Assembly (NCBI RefSeq): GCF_019802125.1
Contig: NZ_JAHVHT010000006.1
Coordinates: forward strand, 242,915 to 306,914
Source: Tateyamaria omphalii
GTDB lineage: Bacteria > Pseudomonadota > Alphaproteobacteria > Rhodobacterales > Rhodobacteraceae
Length of the DNA: 64,000 nucleotides
Direction: 5' to 3'
Shown here: positions 61,432 to 64,000 of the stretch, in pieces
How the letters are laid out: every line of letters begins with the position of its first letter
Position numbering within the stretch: position 1 is the stretch's first letter
Notes under the pieces: model-generated
The model's database searches: none
Told to the model about the DNA's origin: nothing
The model's input: the letters and a program-made list of their open reading frames with translations, nothing else
Position numbers and translations under genes: made by a program

Positions 61432-62907
61432 ATGCTAGACCAGACCACCGACCTGAAATCCATGCTAAGCGACCCATCGCTGCTTGAAACTCGTGCTTAT
61501 GTGAATGGCGCCTGGGTGGACGGCGACGACGGCACGTTCGAGGTGACCAACCCGGCTCGCGGCGATGTGATCGCCGAGGTACAGGATCTGAGCCGCGCGC
61601 AGGTGGCCGAGGCCATCGCGGGGGCACAGGCCGCGCAGAAGGACTGGGCCACATGGACGGGGAAGGAGCGTGGTGCCGTCCTGCGCAAGTGGTTCGATCT
61701 GATGATGGCGCACCAGGACGATCTGGGCGTGATCCTGACTGCCGAGCAGGGCAAACCGCTGGCCGAGGCCAAGGGCGAGATCGGCTATGGGGCCTCTTTC
61801 GTCGAGTTCTTTGCCGAGGAAGCCAAGCGCATCTATGGCGAGACCATTCCCGGCCACCAGCGTGACAAGCGGATCACGGTCTTGAAACAGCCCGTGGGTG
61901 TGGCGGCAAGCATCACGCCCTGGAACTTTCCCAACGCCATGATCACCCGCAAGGCCGCGCCTGCGCTGGCCGCTGGCTGTACCTTTGTCGCGCGGCCTGC
62001 GGAACTGACGCCTCTGTCGGCCATTGCGATGGGGGTGCTGGCCGAGCGGGCGGGTATTCCGGCCGGGGTGTTTCAGGTGGTGACGACCTCGAATGCCTCC
62101 GAGACGGGCAAGGAGTTTTGCGAGAACCCCGCCGTGCGCAAGTTGACCTTCACCGGCTCCACGCAGGTGGGGCGTATCCTGCTGAAACAGGCCGCTGATC
62201 AGGTGATGAAATGTTCGATGGAGCTGGGCGGGAATTCCCCCTTTATCGTCTTTGACGATGCCGATCTGGATGCCGCCGTTGAGGGCGCGATGATCTGTAA
62301 GTTTCGGAATGCGGGCCAGACCTGTGTCTGTGCCAACCGGATCTATGTGCAGGCGGGGGTTTATGACGCTTTCGCCGCCAAGCTGAAAGAGGCGGTTGAG
62401 GATTTGACTGTCGGTGACGGGCTTGAGGATGGTGTGACCACTGGCCCGCTGATCACCGATAAAGCCGTTGAGAAGGTGCAGGATCATCTGGCGGATGTGG
62501 TCGAGAATGGGGGGGCCATTCTGACCGGGGGCAAGCCGCATGATCTGGGCGGCACCTTCCTGCAGCCGACCGTCGTAACCGGGGTCACTCAGGATATGAA
62601 AGTGGCGCATGAGGAGACGTTTGGGCCCCTCGCACCGCTTTTCAAATTTGAGGATGAGGACGATGTGATCGCGATGGCCAACGACACCATTTTCGGCCTT
62701 GCCGCGTATTTCTACGCCAACGATTTGAGCCGGGTTTATAAGGTGGCTGAGGCGTTGGAATATGGGATGGTGGGGGTCAATACCGGCATCATCTCGACCG
62801 AGGTGGCGCCCTTTGGTGGGGTCAAGCAATCGGGCCTGGGCCGGGAGGGGTCGCATCACGGGATCGAGGAGTTTTTGGAGATGAAATATATCTGCATGAG
62901 CGTGTGA
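61432..62907 (+). CDS. gabD: Succinate-semialdehyde dehydrogenase (GabD-like aldehyde dehydrogenase)
   Basis: 491 aa. ALDH fold with TPWNFPNAMITRKAAPALAAGC, FTGSTQVGRILLKQAA, catalytic Glu in MELGGNSPF and the nucleophile Cys in NAGQTCVCANR, whose second Cys two residues on is the usual GabD pair. It oxidises succinate semialdehyde to succinate with NAD(P). GAGGA precedes ATG 61432. Divergent from the alpha/beta hydrolase with 78 bases between starts. Specificity is by family resemblance. Confidence 0.9.
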   Translation: MLDQTTDLKSMLSDPSLLETRAYVNGAWVDGDDGTFEVTNPARGDVIAEVQDLSRAQVAEAIAGAQAAQKDWATWTGKERGAVLRKWFDLMMAHQDDLGVILTAEQGKPLAEAKGEIGYGASFVEFFAEEAKRIYGETIPGHQRDKRITVLKQPVGVAASITPWNFPNAMITRKAAPALAAGCTFVARPAELTPLSAIAMGVLAERAGIPAGVFQVVTTSNASETGKEFCENPAVRKLTFTGSTQVGRILLKQAADQVMKCSMELGGNSPFIVFDDADLDAAVEGAMICKFRNAGQTCVCANRIYVQAGVYDAFAAKLKEAVEDLTVGDGLEDGVTTGPLITDKAVEKVQDHLADVVENGGAILTGGKPHDLGGTFLQPTVVTGVTQDMKVAHEETFGPLAPLFKFEDEDDVIAMANDTIFGLAAYFYANDLSRVYKVAEALEYGMVGVNTGIISTEVAPFGGVKQSGLGREGSHHGIEEFLEMKYICMSV

Positions 62908-62944
62908 TGTCCCACGCTGGGACAGAGGGCGACCTGTGGAATTA

Positions 62945-63002
62945 GGGGCTTACGGGGGCGCATTTACCGAACGTTAGGATTTGCGCCCCTGACGCGAGCC
63001 CC
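62945..63002. terminator. Long imperfect hairpin downstream of gabD
   Basis: Outer arms GGGGCT (62945-62950) and AGCCCC (62997-63002) and inner arms GGGGCGCA (62955-62962) and TGCGCCCC (62982-62989) can pair. No T run follows. It may be a factor-assisted terminator or a REP-type repeat. Confidence 0.45.
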
Positions 63003-63093
63003 TCACATGGTTGTGACTTCGGAGCCGTATGATTGCCCGAGAGGCCGCATCTGTACTATCCATGACCGACCTGAGTGCGAGGAATTTTGATTC

Positions 63094-63759
63094 ATGTTGA
63101 CCAGACGCCATTTCGTTATGACCACCGCCGCCCTTTTTTCGGCACCCATTGCAGGGCCCGCTTTGGCCCGCCCGATTTCCGATCAGTCCAAGTGGTCCAC
63201 ATGGGACGCGCAGGTGACGCCGGCCAATTTCGATCTGGCCACGTCGAACCCCTGGGGCGTGCATCGCCGGTTCCTGCCGCAGCGGGTGCAGGCCAATGAC
63301 GGGCTGAAACCCGGCGACATCCATGTGGATGCGGTGGCCCGCTATCTTTATCACATCCAGGCGGATGGCACGGCCATGCGCTATGGCGCGGCGATTGCGC
63401 GGGGCAACCTGTATGAGCCCGGCACCTACACCATCAAGCGCAAGGCCAAATGGCCCACATGGACGCCGACCAAGGCGATGATCGAGCGTGATCCGCAATT
63501 GTTTGAACAGCACGCAGACGGCATGAACGGCGGACCGCGCAACCCGCTGGGATCACGGGCGCTGTACCTGTTCGTGGGCAACCGGGACACGTATCTGCGC
63601 ATTCACGGCACCCCCTACCCCCGGTCCATCGGCGGGCGGGCAAGCTCGGGCTGCGTGCGCATGATCATGGCGCATATCAACCAGCTGTATCCGAACGTGA
63701 CGCCGGGTTCGACGGCGTTCCTGTACCCGTCGGAGGATGGGCTGACCGCGGCAAGTTGA
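63094..63759 (+). CDS. L,D-transpeptidase (YkuD), Tat-exported
   Basis: 221 aa. The N-terminus MLTRRHFVMTTAALFSAPIAGPALA carries a twin-arginine motif (RRHF). The YkuD catalytic region is RIHGTPYPRSIGGRASSGCVRM with the nucleophile Cys and preceding His. Earlier, DGTAMRYGAAIARGNLYEPGTY is the typical substrate-binding strand. It forms 3-3 cross-links in peptidoglycan or attaches proteins to it. GAGGA lies about 11 bases before the ATG. Confidence 0.92.
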   Translation: MLTRRHFVMTTAALFSAPIAGPALARPISDQSKWSTWDAQVTPANFDLATSNPWGVHRRFLPQRVQANDGLKPGDIHVDAVARYLYHIQADGTAMRYGAAIARGNLYEPGTYTIKRKAKWPTWTPTKAMIERDPQLFEQHADGMNGGPRNPLGSRALYLFVGNRDTYLRIHGTPYPRSIGGRASSGCVRMIMAHINQLYPNVTPGSTAFLYPSEDGLTAAS

Positions 63760-63965
63760 GACTGAGGCGGCACTGGGCACTGCGCTGGGTGTGACACGTG
63801 TGCGGTGCTCTTTCTCTTTTTGGAGGGTTTCGGTGAGGTCGCCTCGTCTGCAGGCGTGCGGGGAAGTCCGGTTACAGCCCGAAGCATGCGTAATTGGGCT
63901 GACCCTGAACTGAGGTCGAGCTCCCGATAGGATCACAGGGCATCTGTGAACATGGGAGAATTCGA

Positions 63966-64000
63966 ATGGAGTATTATGCTGGCTTGGATGTATCGCTGCG
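63966..64000 (+). CDS. IS110-family transposase, first codons (cut by right edge)
   Basis: ATG at 63966 opens MEYYAGLDVSLR, the start of IS110-type DEDD transposases, whose first catalytic Asp lies in GLDVS. Only 11 codons are in the window. The roughly 200 bases before it (63760-63965) have no gene and probably contain the left end of the element, including possible bridge-RNA sequence. Confidence 0.7.
   Translation, partial: MEYYAGLDVSL

Overview
The window looks like chromosome from a marine alphaproteobacterium of the Rhodobacteraceae / Roseobacter group. This rests on high GC, gene content (FadH-like dienoyl-CoA reductase, adenosine kinase, an AerR/PpaA-like cobalamin-binding regulator, PrsDE-type type I secretion, DUF1523, a GT14/DUF5928-type glycosyltransferase) and local order such as sfsA-map and glnK-amtB. 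Genes are dense, and many neighbours overlap by 1-4 bases. I saw no rRNA, tRNA or CRISPR array. The only recognisable transposase start is at the extreme right edge.

Layout. 1-9.9 kb: tRNA-wobble modification (mnmD and a divergent FAD oxidoreductase), a hotdog dehydratase, glyoxalase-fold and FMN-reductase genes, an OmpA lipoprotein, an Ada-like DNA alkylation repair protein, a B12-binding regulator under a palindromic operator, nth, adenosine kinase and rppH. 10-18.5 kb: FadH-like reductase, ZntB, an ECF sigma/anti-sigma pair, a LysR regulator, and an ArsR-SRPBCC-RibD-like operon with a likely leaderless start. 18.5-29.2 kb: an overlapping OmpA/AhpD/GNAT/CinA-like run, sfsA-map, rsmD with a ferredoxin reductase-like flavoprotein, peroxiredoxin, MscS, phhB, a FemAB-like acyltransferase, GDPD and RidA. 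29.3-38 kb: type I secretion ABC protein and adaptor, MlaA-MlaC, a bifunctional penicillin-binding protein and glnK-amtB. 38-44 kb: a repeat-bearing gap, a frameshifted P-loop gene, an aromatic aminotransferase, a sulfurtransferase, smpB, an SGNH lipoprotein and yciB.

44-46 kb is an island-like segment: an AT-richer RTX protein gene sits between two copies of a sulfotransferase 3' end, one a remnant and one an intact gene. The intact sulfotransferase is divergent from a GT14-type glycosyltransferase. The RTX protein may be exported by the secretion genes 12 kb upstream.

49.7-57.9 kb holds the most unusual locus: one long minus-strand run of about eleven mostly uncharacterised genes with overlapping ends. 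It encodes a coiled-coil protein, an AAA+ ATPase, two large soluble proteins of unknown family, several one- to three-helix membrane proteins and a DUF1523 protein. I regard it as the best candidate for an undescribed multiprotein membrane-associated system. After it come a GAF-HWE/HisKA_2-type histidine kinase, a creatinase, an alpha/beta hydrolase, a succinate-semialdehyde dehydrogenase, a Tat-exported L,D-transpeptidase and the start of an IS110-type transposase.
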